DNA of 64,000 nucleotides from Duganella lactea (GTDB taxonomy: Bacteria; Pseudomonadota; Gammaproteobacteria; Burkholderiales; Burkholderiaceae_D), in contig NZ_WWCP01000002.1 of assembly GCF_009857505.1 (NCBI RefSeq), positions 248,001 through 312,000 on the forward strand. Direction: 5' to 3'. Below the pieces are notes generated by a model that made no database searches, was not told where the DNA came from, and worked only from the letters and a program-made list of their open reading frames with translations. How positions within the stretch are numbered: the first letter of the stretch is position 1; every line of letters starts with the position of its first letter. Positions 37,771-45,386 of the stretch are shown here, in pieces. The translations under genes were made by a program, and so were the position numbers.

Positions 37771-38262
37771 TTAATACACGCGCATAATCGTGTACTTGTA
37801 GTCCCTGCAAATCCCACCATCCATAAATGTGGATTCGCCCAAACTAGGACCATTAGATGAGTTTGCTCCAGCGGGCACCGTGTAAGTCGTCGGCGAACTA
37901 TCCGGGGAGGCAATTCCCCTTGACCACACTACGTCAGCACGACGGCTCTCGCCAGTGCTGTTACAGAGACGAGTGGTTCGCGATGAGCAACCCTGATTGT
38001 TCCCTGCGTTTCCATAACAGACATACACCGTAGGGCCCTGTTGTGGAGTAGCCTGAGCCAATTGAATCGGCCGCGAGGCACGAGCTTGCGTAGAAGTAGG
38101 TTGCTTCGCATTCACCTCAGGACCGACAATCCCTCGTGACCCAAAAAGCGAGTCAGCCGACTGCTCTGCGACAACACCTTGGGCGCACGCGGATGGCGTT
38201 GATAACAAAAACATCACAGAAACTAGCGTCGAAGAAACGAGAATTAATAGCTTTGCAATCAT
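37771..38262 (-). CDS. Secreted protein of unknown function (accessory gene)
   Basis: The 163-residue protein starts with a signal peptide: a hydrophobic segment (ILVSSTLVSVMFLLSTP, from about residue 7) and a likely cleavage after SACA. A low-complexity linker follows, then a domain with four cysteines (CYGNAG, GCSS, LCNST, ICRDYKY) that could form disulfides in the periplasm or outside. No family is recognised. The gene is AT-rich, has its own AT-rich leader and terminator and lies between early and late blocks. This fits a lysogenic-conversion gene expressed from the prophage. Confidence 0.65.
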   Translation of the reverse strand: MIAKLLILVSSTLVSVMFLLSTPSACAQGVVAEQSADSLFGSRGIVGPEVNAKQPTSTQARASRPIQLAQATPQQGPTVYVCYGNAGNNQGCSSRTTRLCNSTGESRRADVVWSRGIASPDSSPTTYTVPAGANSSNGPSLGESTFMDGGICRDYKYTIMRVY

Positions 38263-38303
38263 GATATTTCCCTCTAAATTTAATTAAATATTAAACTGGG
38301 ATA

Positions 38304-38332
38304 ATTACAAGTATCACAATAGCACGATGCAA
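38304..38332 (-). promoter_or_regulatory. Candidate promoter of the secreted-protein gene
   Basis: In an AT-rich stretch, TTGCAT (38327-38332) and TGTAAT (38304-38309) are 17 bp apart on the leftward strand, 42 bp before the start codon. The match is moderate. An AGAGGG ribosome site precedes the ATG at 38262. Confidence 0.4.
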
Positions 38333-38411
38333 CAGAAATGCTATAGATTTGCCAATTTTTTATAACTTGCCAGTTGTAACCAATGCCAAGTTAACTCAAT
38401 GCGGCGACACA

Positions 38412-38945
38412 TCATCTCAGTGAAGCTGCGGCCCGTGAGTTGTGCGACTGGAGCAATCCTTCCAGCTCGCTGACCATGTCCAGCACGCGCTCACGCTCGA
38501 AGCCGCCACCACCGACCTCACCGCGGCCAGTCCCCTTGCACGGCACGCAGATGCGGCGATCCAGCGTGTTGCCGCTTCCCGAGCAACCGGGGCACTTACC
38601 ATCCAGCCAGTAGGCCAGCGAGCGCTCAGCGACGCGGCGGTACAGCGCCTGGGCGGCCTGCGCATCCCAAGCACTGCCCTCCTTCACCCATTTACGTTCG
38701 CGCCCCTTCTGGATCACACGCTCGGTCCAGATGCGCAGCAGGCTGGCCAGGTTGGCGGTACCAGACTCGAACAGCCGGTGCTGCGTGCCGTCTGCGTACT
38801 TCACGCGCGAGAGCAGCGCACCCAAGCCGGCGCCGGCAACGTCGGCCAGCGCCGCCGCGCACAGCGCATCGGTGGCATGGTGGTGCTCATCGTCGCGAAG
38901 GTCAGACGAATTGACGGCGTGCAGGTAACGGTCAGCGAAGCCCAT
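38412..38945 (-). CDS. Zinc-finger protein, candidate late antiterminator (Q-like)
   Basis: The 177-residue protein has an N-terminal helical part and a DnaJ-type cysteine cluster at about residues 118-142: CPGCSGSG, then CVPCKGTG. Lambdoid Q antiterminators carry a similar single zinc finger. The gene is last in the leftward early block and just before the late region, exactly where Q sits. I infer control of late transcription. A role in replication or as a resolvase partner is possible; the cysteine pattern alone does not decide. Confidence 0.55.
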   Translation of the reverse strand: MGFADRYLHAVNSSDLRDDEHHHATDALCAAALADVAGAGLGALLSRVKYADGTQHRLFESGTANLASLLRIWTERVIQKGRERKWVKEGSAWDAQAAQALYRRVAERSLAYWLDGKCPGCSGSGNTLDRRICVPCKGTGRGEVGGGGFERERVLDMVSELEGLLQSHNSRAAASLR

Positions 38946-39019
38946 GTGGCGTACTCCAAGGTGTGTGGCTGGACGTTAACACAGTAATTTCCGCAACGCT
39001 AGGCTGTCGAGATTGCAAG

Positions 39020-39445
39020 TCATACGCGCAGCACCCCGGATCGATCGAACTCGGCGACGGCCGCCGACGCGGCGCGAGCGATGTCCGCGTTCGGCACGGT
39101 GCGCAGAAAGTCCATCACCTGCGGCAGGCCAGCCTTCAGTGTGCGCATCTCGTTGCCATTGGCACCGGTCTTGCCGACTCGCTCAGCGCGGTGCTGGATG
39201 TCGGCGCACGCCAGCACCATCGATTGCGCCAACTCGCGGATCGGGTGGCCGGCCGGCGCCGTGCGCTTGGCAAGGTCGGCGGCAGACAACAGGTCGTAGA
39301 TGTGCTGCTCTTGCAGGTGATCCATGCCCAGCGCGATCATGGCCTGGTAGCCGGGCATTTCCATCTGCACCTGGCGGCGCATGCCGAGCGGCAGCAATGC
39401 CGGCTTCGGCCGATAGGCCTTGCGTGGCTTCTTCGTGTTTGCCAT
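39020..39445 (-). CDS. Hypothetical phage protein (141 aa)
   Basis: The protein starts at ATG 39445 (MANTKKPRKAYRPKP) with a basic tail, then a mostly helical body (QAMIALGMDHLQEQHIYDLL). No family is recognised. The start lies 3 bp after the stop of the preceding gene. It belongs to the replication operon. Confidence 0.6.
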   Translation of the reverse strand: MANTKKPRKAYRPKPALLPLGMRRQVQMEMPGYQAMIALGMDHLQEQHIYDLLSAADLAKRTAPAGHPIRELAQSMVLACADIQHRAERVGKTGANGNEMRTLKAGLPQVMDFLRTVPNADIARAASAAVAEFDRSGVLRV

Positions 39446-39447
39446 GA

Positions 39448-39672
39448 TCAGCTCCGGCACAGGCTCAGCGCCTGGTCTTCGCTGAAGCCCTGCTCGACCA
39501 ACGCGAGGTACTTGGCGCGCGTGATCTGGGCTAGCAGCTGCGCCATTTCGCGGTGCACGTCGATGTTGTCGCGCATGTACCGAGCGGTCTTTTCCAACTC
39601 CGCCCGCCGTGCATCCTTCTCCGCCTGCGGCATCAGCGTCACCACTGCCATGTTGTCGTCTTTGCTGCTCAC
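39448..39672 (-). CDS. Small helical protein in the replication operon
   Basis: The 74-residue protein starts with GTG at 39672, sharing bases with the stop of the helicase loader (GTGA). It is helical and charged (AEKDARRAELEKTARYMRDN) with no known family. Position suggests a replication accessory role. Confidence 0.55.
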   Translation of the reverse strand: MSSKDDNMAVVTLMPQAEKDARRAELEKTARYMRDNIDVHREMAQLLAQITRAKYLALVEQGFSEDQALSLCRS

Positions 39673-40493
39673 GCTACCACCTCCCGTCGTCCACGATACG
39701 ATTCCCAATCGAACACCACAACCTTGCCGCCGCCCTCGCGCAGCCGGTCGACCGCGCGCGCGCCGAGGTACTTCTCCAACTCGCCGATCGCCAGGTTGCT
39801 GATGATGATCGTCGGCCGACGCGACTCGTAGCGGCCGTTGATGATCTCGAACAGGATCAGCTTCTCAGCGTCGGTGCCGAACTGCACGCCCACCTCATCG
39901 AGGATCAGCAAGTCCGGCTCCACCAAGTCGCGCAGGGCCTGCGCTTCGGTGCGCTCGACGCCCTTGCCGAAGGTTTCCTTCACCGACCGCACGGCGCGGA
40001 TGACCGAGGTGAACACCGCCTGACCACCCTGCTCCAGCACGGCGTGCGCGATCCCGACGGCCAAGTGCGTCTTGCCGGTCCCGACGTCGCCGCAAAAAAT
40101 CAGGCAAGCACCCGACCTGCGAACAGCCCCGAAGTTGTCGGCATATCGCTGAGCTACGGAGAGCGCCTGTGTGGCCTCCGGGCAAGTCGGTTGATACGTG
40201 GACAGCCTGTGATCCGAAAAGCGCTCTGGAATCGCCGCACGGCCCAGCCTGGCGTCCCACGCACGGGCCGCGAGCTGACCGCGCCATGCAACCTGCGCCG
40301 CAGCGGCGTCAGCCATTTCGGCGTCCTTGGCGCAGTCTATGCAGGTCGACCAGTTGCCGGCCACCAGCATCGAAGCGAACTCGCCGTGGCGCTCGCAGTG
40401 CTCCAGCAGCGCGCTGAAGTAGCGAGGGCGGCCGTCAGAACGAGCCATCGGCGCCAACCCCTGCGCGGTAATCTTGCGTGGCGAAGTTGTCAT
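39669..40493 (-). CDS. DnaC-like helicase loader (AAA+ ATPase)
   Basis: The 274-residue protein has the AAA+ fold of DnaC/IstB-type loaders: Walker A GDVGTGKTH (Lys141) and Walker B LLILDEVG (Asp199, Glu200). Sensor-like IIISNLAIG and a C-terminal arginine-rich end (SYRGRREVVA) follow. An N-terminal Cys pair (CIDCAKD) is like a small zinc site. It should load host replicative helicase at the phage origin with the DUF1376 protein encoded upstream. The start at 40493 has an AAAGGA site and overlaps that gene by 59 bp; a second ATG at 40448 also has an AGGGG. Confidence 0.85.
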   Translation of the reverse strand: MTTSPRKITAQGLAPMARSDGRPRYFSALLEHCERHGEFASMLVAGNWSTCIDCAKDAEMADAAAAQVAWRGQLAARAWDARLGRAAIPERFSDHRLSTYQPTCPEATQALSVAQRYADNFGAVRRSGACLIFCGDVGTGKTHLAVGIAHAVLEQGGQAVFTSVIRAVRSVKETFGKGVERTEAQALRDLVEPDLLILDEVGVQFGTDAEKLILFEIINGRYESRRPTIIISNLAIGELEKYLGARAVDRLREGGGKVVVFDWESYRGRREVVA

Positions 40494-41283
40494 GTTTTTG
40501 TCCTTTCTGCGGCGTGCCGCGTTTGATCGTCAGTTGGTCCCATTTCTCCCGCAGCTTCGCCGGCGACAGGATGTTCGCGCGCCAGAAGGCGTCCTCCTGC
40601 GCCCAGCCAAACAGCTCGCAGATTTCGCGGTGCGCCCGGCCGTCGCGCTCACGCATCAGGCGCACGTCACCAGCCCAGGTGCCGATGTTCGGCGGCTTGT
40701 GGTCCGGGTTTCCCTTCCTGATGCGGTCGAACAGCCACTGCGCGCACGCTTCGTCTGCGGGCGTGTGCTTCGGCTTTTTCGCGGCCTTGCCGTTACCCAT
40801 GTCGGCATCAGCCTGGCTGTCGGGACTTTGTTCCGACGAAGAGGTTTTAATATGGTTATTGGTTATTGGTTTATGGTTAGTTGGAGTGCCGTTCAACGTT
40901 TGTTCAACGTCCGTTGCAACGCCCGTTGAACTCGCGTTCAACATTTGCTGCCGTTTTATTTCTCTTTTGGCAGCAGATGCACGCCCAGCGGCCGATTTTT
41001 GGCTTGTGTTGGTACGGTAGTCCTCGATCACCTCTTCGCAGCGGAAATGCATCCACCCGCGTTCGGTTTTCGTAAAGAACTCGTTCAACACCTGTTCAAC
41101 GGCCGTTCGTTCCTCGTTGGTACGGGCGATGATGCGGCGGCACAACGAGTCCACATCGAGCGTCAGCGGGTGCTCGGTGTCGTAGTAGATGTCCATCATG
41201 TCGCGGTACACACTTCGCTCCAGCCTAGTTAGGTGCCTGGTCGCGCGGTCGAAGTCCCCAATGTGGTGTGGGTAGTGGTTCAC
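40435..41283 (-). CDS. DUF1376 replication protein
   Basis: The 282-residue protein begins NHYPHHIGDFDRATRHLTRL, the DUF1376 (YdaU-like) signature with a winged-helix domain (about residues 1-90). A low-complexity linker follows, then a C-terminal part (WLFDRIRKGNPDHKPPNIGT) like replication initiators. It starts with GTG at 41283, overlapping the preceding stop (GTGA). Together with the DnaC-like loader it forms the replication unit. The origin is often inside such a gene, and the AT-rich block at about 40830-40990 is a candidate. Confidence 0.8.
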   Translation of the reverse strand: MNHYPHHIGDFDRATRHLTRLERSVYRDMMDIYYDTEHPLTLDVDSLCRRIIARTNEERTAVEQVLNEFFTKTERGWMHFRCEEVIEDYRTNTSQKSAAGRASAAKREIKRQQMLNASSTGVATDVEQTLNGTPTNHKPITNNHIKTSSSEQSPDSQADADMGNGKAAKKPKHTPADEACAQWLFDRIRKGNPDHKPPNIGTWAGDVRLMRERDGRAHREICELFGWAQEDAFWRANILSPAKLREKWDQLTIKRGTPQKGQKHDNFATQDYRAGVGADGSF

Positions 41284-41465
41284 TGCCGCACCTCCGATAC
41301 TGCGGCCGGATAGGCGGTGCGGCCGGTCAGTGCGTCGCGGACAGTCGAGACTGCGACGCCCAGCTGGCGCGCGACCGACTCGTAACCGGCGCCACGGACA
41401 CCGGGCTTATACGCCGCGCGCGCGGCGCGGACCTGATCGTCGGTGAGTGCGTGTCGGCGTGTCAT
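41280..41465 (-). CDS. Small helix-turn-helix protein
   Basis: The 61-residue protein from ATG 41465 (MTRRHALTDDQVRAARA) has an HTH-like second half (YESVARQLGVAVSTVRDAL). The start has a strong AAAGGAG site, better than the longer frame upstream. It is probably a DNA-binding regulator in the early operon. Confidence 0.65.
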   Translation of the reverse strand: MTRRHALTDDQVRAARAAYKPGVRGAGYESVARQLGVAVSTVRDALTGRTAYPAAVSEVRQ

Positions 41466-41629
41466 GTATTCTCCTTTGACGTGTATCGATATTCTGCTTG
41501 GGTCGACCGCGACCGTGGTGTGGTCGAGACCGGCGCGGGGCCGAAAACCGAAGATGCGCCAACGCGCTGCGCTATGGAGTGCGCTGGGAATTCGCCACCC
41601 ATCTCGTCCGAGAAGGTTTTGGACGTCAT
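41462..41629 (-). CDS. Small tiled ORF between methyltransferase and HTH genes (55 aa)
   Basis: This short frame starts with ATG overlapping the stop of the helicase-methyltransferase gene and ends in a TGA overlapping the ATG of the HTH gene. ATGA junctions at both ends are typical of this operon. The product (MTSKTFSDEMGGEFPAHSIA, then Ser/Thr-rich) has no family. The perfect tiling is the main evidence. Confidence 0.5.
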   Translation of the reverse strand: MTSKTFSDEMGGEFPAHSIAQRVGASSVFGPAPVSTTPRSRSTQAEYRYTSKENT

Positions 41630-44268
41630 TGCTCATTCTCCTGATCAAGCGCCGCCAGATCGAACAACGTAGGCATACTGACCTCGCGCTCCGCCAGCTG
41701 CAGGTAGTGCACCTGGTCGCGGAAATAGCCGGTGTTGAGCTCGGAGCCGGCGCCGTAGCGGCCGAGCTTCACGGCGCGCACGCCGACGGTGCCGAGGCCG
41801 TGGAACGGATCGTAGACCGTTTCGCCCGGATTCGTGTAGCGGTTGATCAGGCGGTCAACGACTTGAATCTGGAAGGGGCAAACATGTTTCTCCACGGCGC
41901 GCGCCGACTGCTCGCCATTGAGCGTCTGCATGCGCACGATGTCGTGCCAGACCATCGGGCTTTTGCTACCCGGCGCCAGACTGAGGTAGTCGGCCGGCAG
42001 CGCCTTGTTCGCCAGCATATGCTCGCCGACAGAAACGTGGAACTCGTAGTCGTAGACGTTCTGGAGTGACTGCTCGGTGAACAGTTTGGCGAGCTTCTTA
42101 GGCCCGTAGCTGGCCAACTCAGCGGCGCCAACCAGGCGGTTGCCGTCGGTGGGCCAGAAGGCGTGCGCATCGACCTGCCAGCGCGCGACGCTGTAGCCGG
42201 TGCCGGGGATGGGTGGCAATTTGCGGTCGAACGGCACGGCGGCGCCGGCCTCGTCAAGGCACAGCGGCTTCGCCTTGGTCACCGGCACGTCGGCGTAGCC
42301 CTTGCTGCGGTCCGTCTGCGGCTTATGGAACAGCAGCACGTACTCCGGCATGCCGACGCCCATCTTCGTGCCGTCCTTGCACACCTCCGAGTAGCCCAGG
42401 CGGTAGGTCTGATTATTCTCGCGCACGACGTCGGTCACGATGGTGATCATGCCCATGTAATCGAAGCCGTGCTCACGCGCGTGGAAGATCGCCTCAGCGT
42501 GGAATGGGCTGACGGTTGGCACGCCGGCACCGGTGACGTTGCCGAACAGGATGCGGTCCTTGACGTGGCAGGCGTAGATGCGGCCGGGCCGCAGGATGCG
42601 CAGCAGTTGTGGCGTCAGGAAGTCCATCTGGGCCCAGAAGTGCTTGTTGTCCTGCGTGTGGCCGAAATCGTTGTAGCTCGGCGAATACTCGTAATGGTTG
42701 GCGAACGGGATCGACGTCAGGATCATGTCCACCGAGTTGTCGGGCTGCTCCAGCGCTTCCAGCACGCAGTCGTTGTTCGCAACGGTGAAATGCTCGCCGA
42801 CGGCGACCTGGCGCTGCACGCCGATGGTGCGCGCCAGCGAATCTTGCATCTGCAGCTGATCCAGCCCGTATTCGCGAATGATCTCGCCCATCATGGCCAC
42901 TGCACCATCGTGCAGCCGCCATTTTTCCATCAGCGTCGCCAGCACCGCGCGCTCGACCTCAGTGTGGATCAGGTGCACGCTGCAGGTGCCGGCCTGGCCG
43001 AACCGGTAGATACGGTGGACGGCCTGGATGAAGTCCGCGAACTTGAAGCCGATGCCGGCGAAGATCATCAGCTGGCACTGTTGCAGGTTCGGGCCGGCGC
43101 CGTACATCACCGGCTTCGACAGGAAGATGTCGGTGCGGCGTTCGCGCCAGTCGTCCATCAGTTGCTCGCGCACGTCCTGATCCTGGCTGCCGTCCAGCGA
43201 CGACAACGTCCAGCCGGCCGCCGCGATGGCCTTCTCCAGCGCGCGCTGCTCGTCGTTCAGGTCGCACCAGACGATGGCCTGCGCGCCGACCGGCCGCTGG
43301 TGCAGCAGGTCGACCACCTTGGCGACGCGGTCGGCTAGGCTCTCGCGCTTCTCTCCGGCCGCGGCCGAAAGGCCCATCGCGACGTTCGGGATCAACAGGC
43401 CCTGCCCGCTCTTCTCGTTGCCGGCGGCCTGATAGTTGCTGACCAGCTCGTGCACCCGCAGGTCCAGTGGCGGCAGCGTGTAGCACTCATCGGGGTGTCC
43501 CAGGTCGCTGGGTTTTTGCAAGTACAGCGCCCAACTGGCCACCCACAACCAAAACTCTTGCACCTTATGGGGATAGAGCGTCAGGTCACCCGCCTTCTCG
43601 CTGTTGCGCTGGAAGAAGCGGGTCAGCGCCTGTCCGGTGTCCATAACGCCCAGGAACCCGGCGTAGTGGATCAGCTCCTTCAGGCGGTTCGGGCTCGGCG
43701 TGGCCGTATAGACGAACTTGAACTCGATACCCTCAAAGATGTGCAGGAACTCTTGGAAGGTCTTGCTGCCGTAGCTGCGCAGCACTGCTGCCTCGTCCAG
43801 CGCCACCGCGCCGAACAGCTTCGGATCGATCTTGCCGTCGCGGACTGGCTCGTAGTTCGTCACGTAGATCACGTCATCGCGGTCAACCTCGCTGCTCGAC
43901 TTGATGAACTTCAGCTCGATGGCCTGATCGCCGGTGAAGCGCTGGCGCACCTCGCGCGCGAACTCTTGGCGCACGCCCAGCGGCATGATGATCAGGCGGC
44001 GCACGCCGGCGCGGTGGACGCCGATCTGGCGCATGACCTCCAGATTGGTGGCGGTCTTGTGCAAACCAAAGCTGGCGAAGATGGCGCGCTGGCCACCAGC
44101 GAGCGCCCAGCGCACGATATCGCGCGTGTGGGGCTTCAGGTGCGGGTTAATCTGCGCAAGCGGCACATCGAAGCCTCTCTTCGGTGCCAGCTTGATCTTC
44201 TGGCGCAGGAATTCACCGTATTCGGCCTGCACCAGCAATTTCAGTTCTTCAGGGCTAAATGCGCTCAT
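41626..44268 (-). CDS. SNF2-type helicase fused to a DNA methyltransferase
   Basis: The 880-residue protein joins two enzymes. The N-terminal part is a superfamily 2 helicase. Its Walker A is unusual (FASFGLHKTAT, Lys71), its box II is DEAA (158-161) and its motif VI is QAVHRIYRFGQ (415-425), as in SNF2 proteins. The C-terminal part (from about 490) is an amino-methyltransferase. Its motif IV reads TSIPF (518-522) instead of TSPPY, and motif I is DPFHGLGT (820-827), so the order is IV then I (beta class). It may modify phage DNA while tracking along it. It overlaps the small ORF downstream by 4 bases. Confidence 0.8.
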   Translation of the reverse strand: MSAFSPEELKLLVQAEYGEFLRQKIKLAPKRGFDVPLAQINPHLKPHTRDIVRWALAGGQRAIFASFGLHKTATNLEVMRQIGVHRAGVRRLIIMPLGVRQEFAREVRQRFTGDQAIELKFIKSSSEVDRDDVIYVTNYEPVRDGKIDPKLFGAVALDEAAVLRSYGSKTFQEFLHIFEGIEFKFVYTATPSPNRLKELIHYAGFLGVMDTGQALTRFFQRNSEKAGDLTLYPHKVQEFWLWVASWALYLQKPSDLGHPDECYTLPPLDLRVHELVSNYQAAGNEKSGQGLLIPNVAMGLSAAAGEKRESLADRVAKVVDLLHQRPVGAQAIVWCDLNDEQRALEKAIAAAGWTLSSLDGSQDQDVREQLMDDWRERRTDIFLSKPVMYGAGPNLQQCQLMIFAGIGFKFADFIQAVHRIYRFGQAGTCSVHLIHTEVERAVLATLMEKWRLHDGAVAMMGEIIREYGLDQLQMQDSLARTIGVQRQVAVGEHFTVANNDCVLEALEQPDNSVDMILTSIPFANHYEYSPSYNDFGHTQDNKHFWAQMDFLTPQLLRILRPGRIYACHVKDRILFGNVTGAGVPTVSPFHAEAIFHAREHGFDYMGMITIVTDVVRENNQTYRLGYSEVCKDGTKMGVGMPEYVLLFHKPQTDRSKGYADVPVTKAKPLCLDEAGAAVPFDRKLPPIPGTGYSVARWQVDAHAFWPTDGNRLVGAAELASYGPKKLAKLFTEQSLQNVYDYEFHVSVGEHMLANKALPADYLSLAPGSKSPMVWHDIVRMQTLNGEQSARAVEKHVCPFQIQVVDRLINRYTNPGETVYDPFHGLGTVGVRAVKLGRYGAGSELNTGYFRDQVHYLQLAEREVSMPTLFDLAALDQENEQ

Positions 44269-44301
44269 TGTTTCTCCGTTTCAGTAGTTATGGACCGGCC
44301 G

Positions 44302-44997
44302 TCAGGCGGCGGCCGCTTTCAGTTCTTTCAGTTTTTTCTTGTAGTGCGCCGTCAGGGCGATCAGTTGGTCGACCGTGTAGTGGCGTGGCTCTTGATCACG
44401 CTCCAGGGCCTCCACGCGCGCTAGGCCGATCCGCGCGATCAAACCAATGCGGTAATCGACCGCCCGGCCGGCGCCGTACCGGTTGCAGACGGTCAGTTGG
44501 CGGTGCGCGTTGTCTTCGTGGAAGCGCAGGTGCGGCGCGCTGCCGGTGCTGCGGTAGTGGCCGCAATCCCAGTTGGTGCCGGTGAGGTACTGCTTTTCCG
44601 ACGTGCGGTCGCAGCAGATGCACGGCAGGTGCGCGTCGCGGGCGCGGATATAGGCGTTGAAGGCGACCTGAGCCAGCTTGACGTAGTCGCGCTTGGTGCG
44701 CAGCTTGATCAGCTGCTCGCGGTGATTCTTGCGTTCGGCGGCAGCCGTGGCCTGCCTCTGCTTCTCCAGCTTCGCCATGGCCAGCACCGTGCCGCATTCC
44801 GGCGAGCACCAGGTGACGAACGGCGCCAGCCGGACGAACTCGGCGCGGCAGGTGCGGACGGCGCACTTGTGCTTCTTTTCGCGCGCGGCCTTGGTCTTGA
44901 TCTTGCTGACCTCGCGGTCCTCGATGCGGGCGGCGCGGGCGAAGCCGCCCTGCTTCATCGGCTTGGTGCCGGGCTTGAGGGGTGTGCGGCGCATCAT
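44302..44997 (-). CDS. ninG: NinG recombination protein
   Basis: The 231-residue protein starts MMRRTPLKPGTKPMKQGG. It has a first zinc site (CAVRTC, then CSPEC) and a second cysteine/histidine part (CICCDRT, then CGHYRSTGSAPHLRFHEDN), the NinG (Rap) pattern that includes an HNH-like fold. Rap proteins process recombination intermediates. I chose the ATG at 44997, where it overlaps the preceding stop; the longer frame upstream is a shadow. It ends 33 bp before the helicase-methyltransferase gene. Confidence 0.82.
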   Translation of the reverse strand: MMRRTPLKPGTKPMKQGGFARAARIEDREVSKIKTKAAREKKHKCAVRTCRAEFVRLAPFVTWCSPECGTVLAMAKLEKQRQATAAAERKNHREQLIKLRTKRDYVKLAQVAFNAYIRARDAHLPCICCDRTSEKQYLTGTNWDCGHYRSTGSAPHLRFHEDNAHRQLTVCNRYGAGRAVDYRIGLIARIGLARVEALERDQEPRHYTVDQLIALTAHYKKKLKELKAAAA

Positions 44998-45386
44998 GGC
45001 TTCACCGCGCTCGCAGAACCGTTGATCTCCAGCATCAGGCCGACCATGGCGCGGGCGCGCGCCTGCGCCGGCGTAGCGCCGCTGCCGCCGGCCATTTCCA
45101 TGTGCGAATCGGAGATCGCCCATGCATGACACTGAGCTGGCAGGCCGGCGATGTCCAGCCGATACGCTTCGTAGCTTTCGTTGAAGCGAATATCGGCCGG
45201 CACCGGAACGCCGGCACCGTATTGGCTCAGCAGCGTAGCGCGGTGCCGCAGAAGCAATGCACGAATGAATCCAGCGCGGCCAGTCGACCACTCTGGAAAG
45301 TGTCCCAGTGAGTCATCGATCGCAGCTAGATCCTCCGTTGTGCACGCCGGCGCCAGCTGCTCGATCCAGTCGAGTTGCACCGTCAT
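44994..45386 (-). CDS. Hypothetical phage protein (130 aa)
   Basis: The protein begins MTVQLDWIEQLAPACTTEDL and is mixed helix and strand without a known motif. Its start overlaps the stop of the DndC-like gene and its end overlaps ninG (ATGA both times), so all three are translated together. The function is unknown. Confidence 0.6.
   Translation of the reverse strand: MTVQLDWIEQLAPACTTEDLAAIDDSLGHFPEWSTGRAGFIRALLLRHRATLLSQYGAGVPVPADIRFNESYEAYRLDIAGLPAQCHAWAISDSHMEMAGGSGATPAQARARAMVGLMLEINGSASAVKP

Noticed and set aside
37656-37784. A 42-codon + strand frame with cysteines (MELVLASNLGY...)
   Set aside because: No ribosome site and no neighbour in the same direction; cysteines alone are not enough.
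41280-41648. Long version of the small HTH gene
   Set aside because: The inner ATG at 41465 has a strong AAAGGAG site, and the extra N-terminal part overlaps the tiled 55-residue frame.
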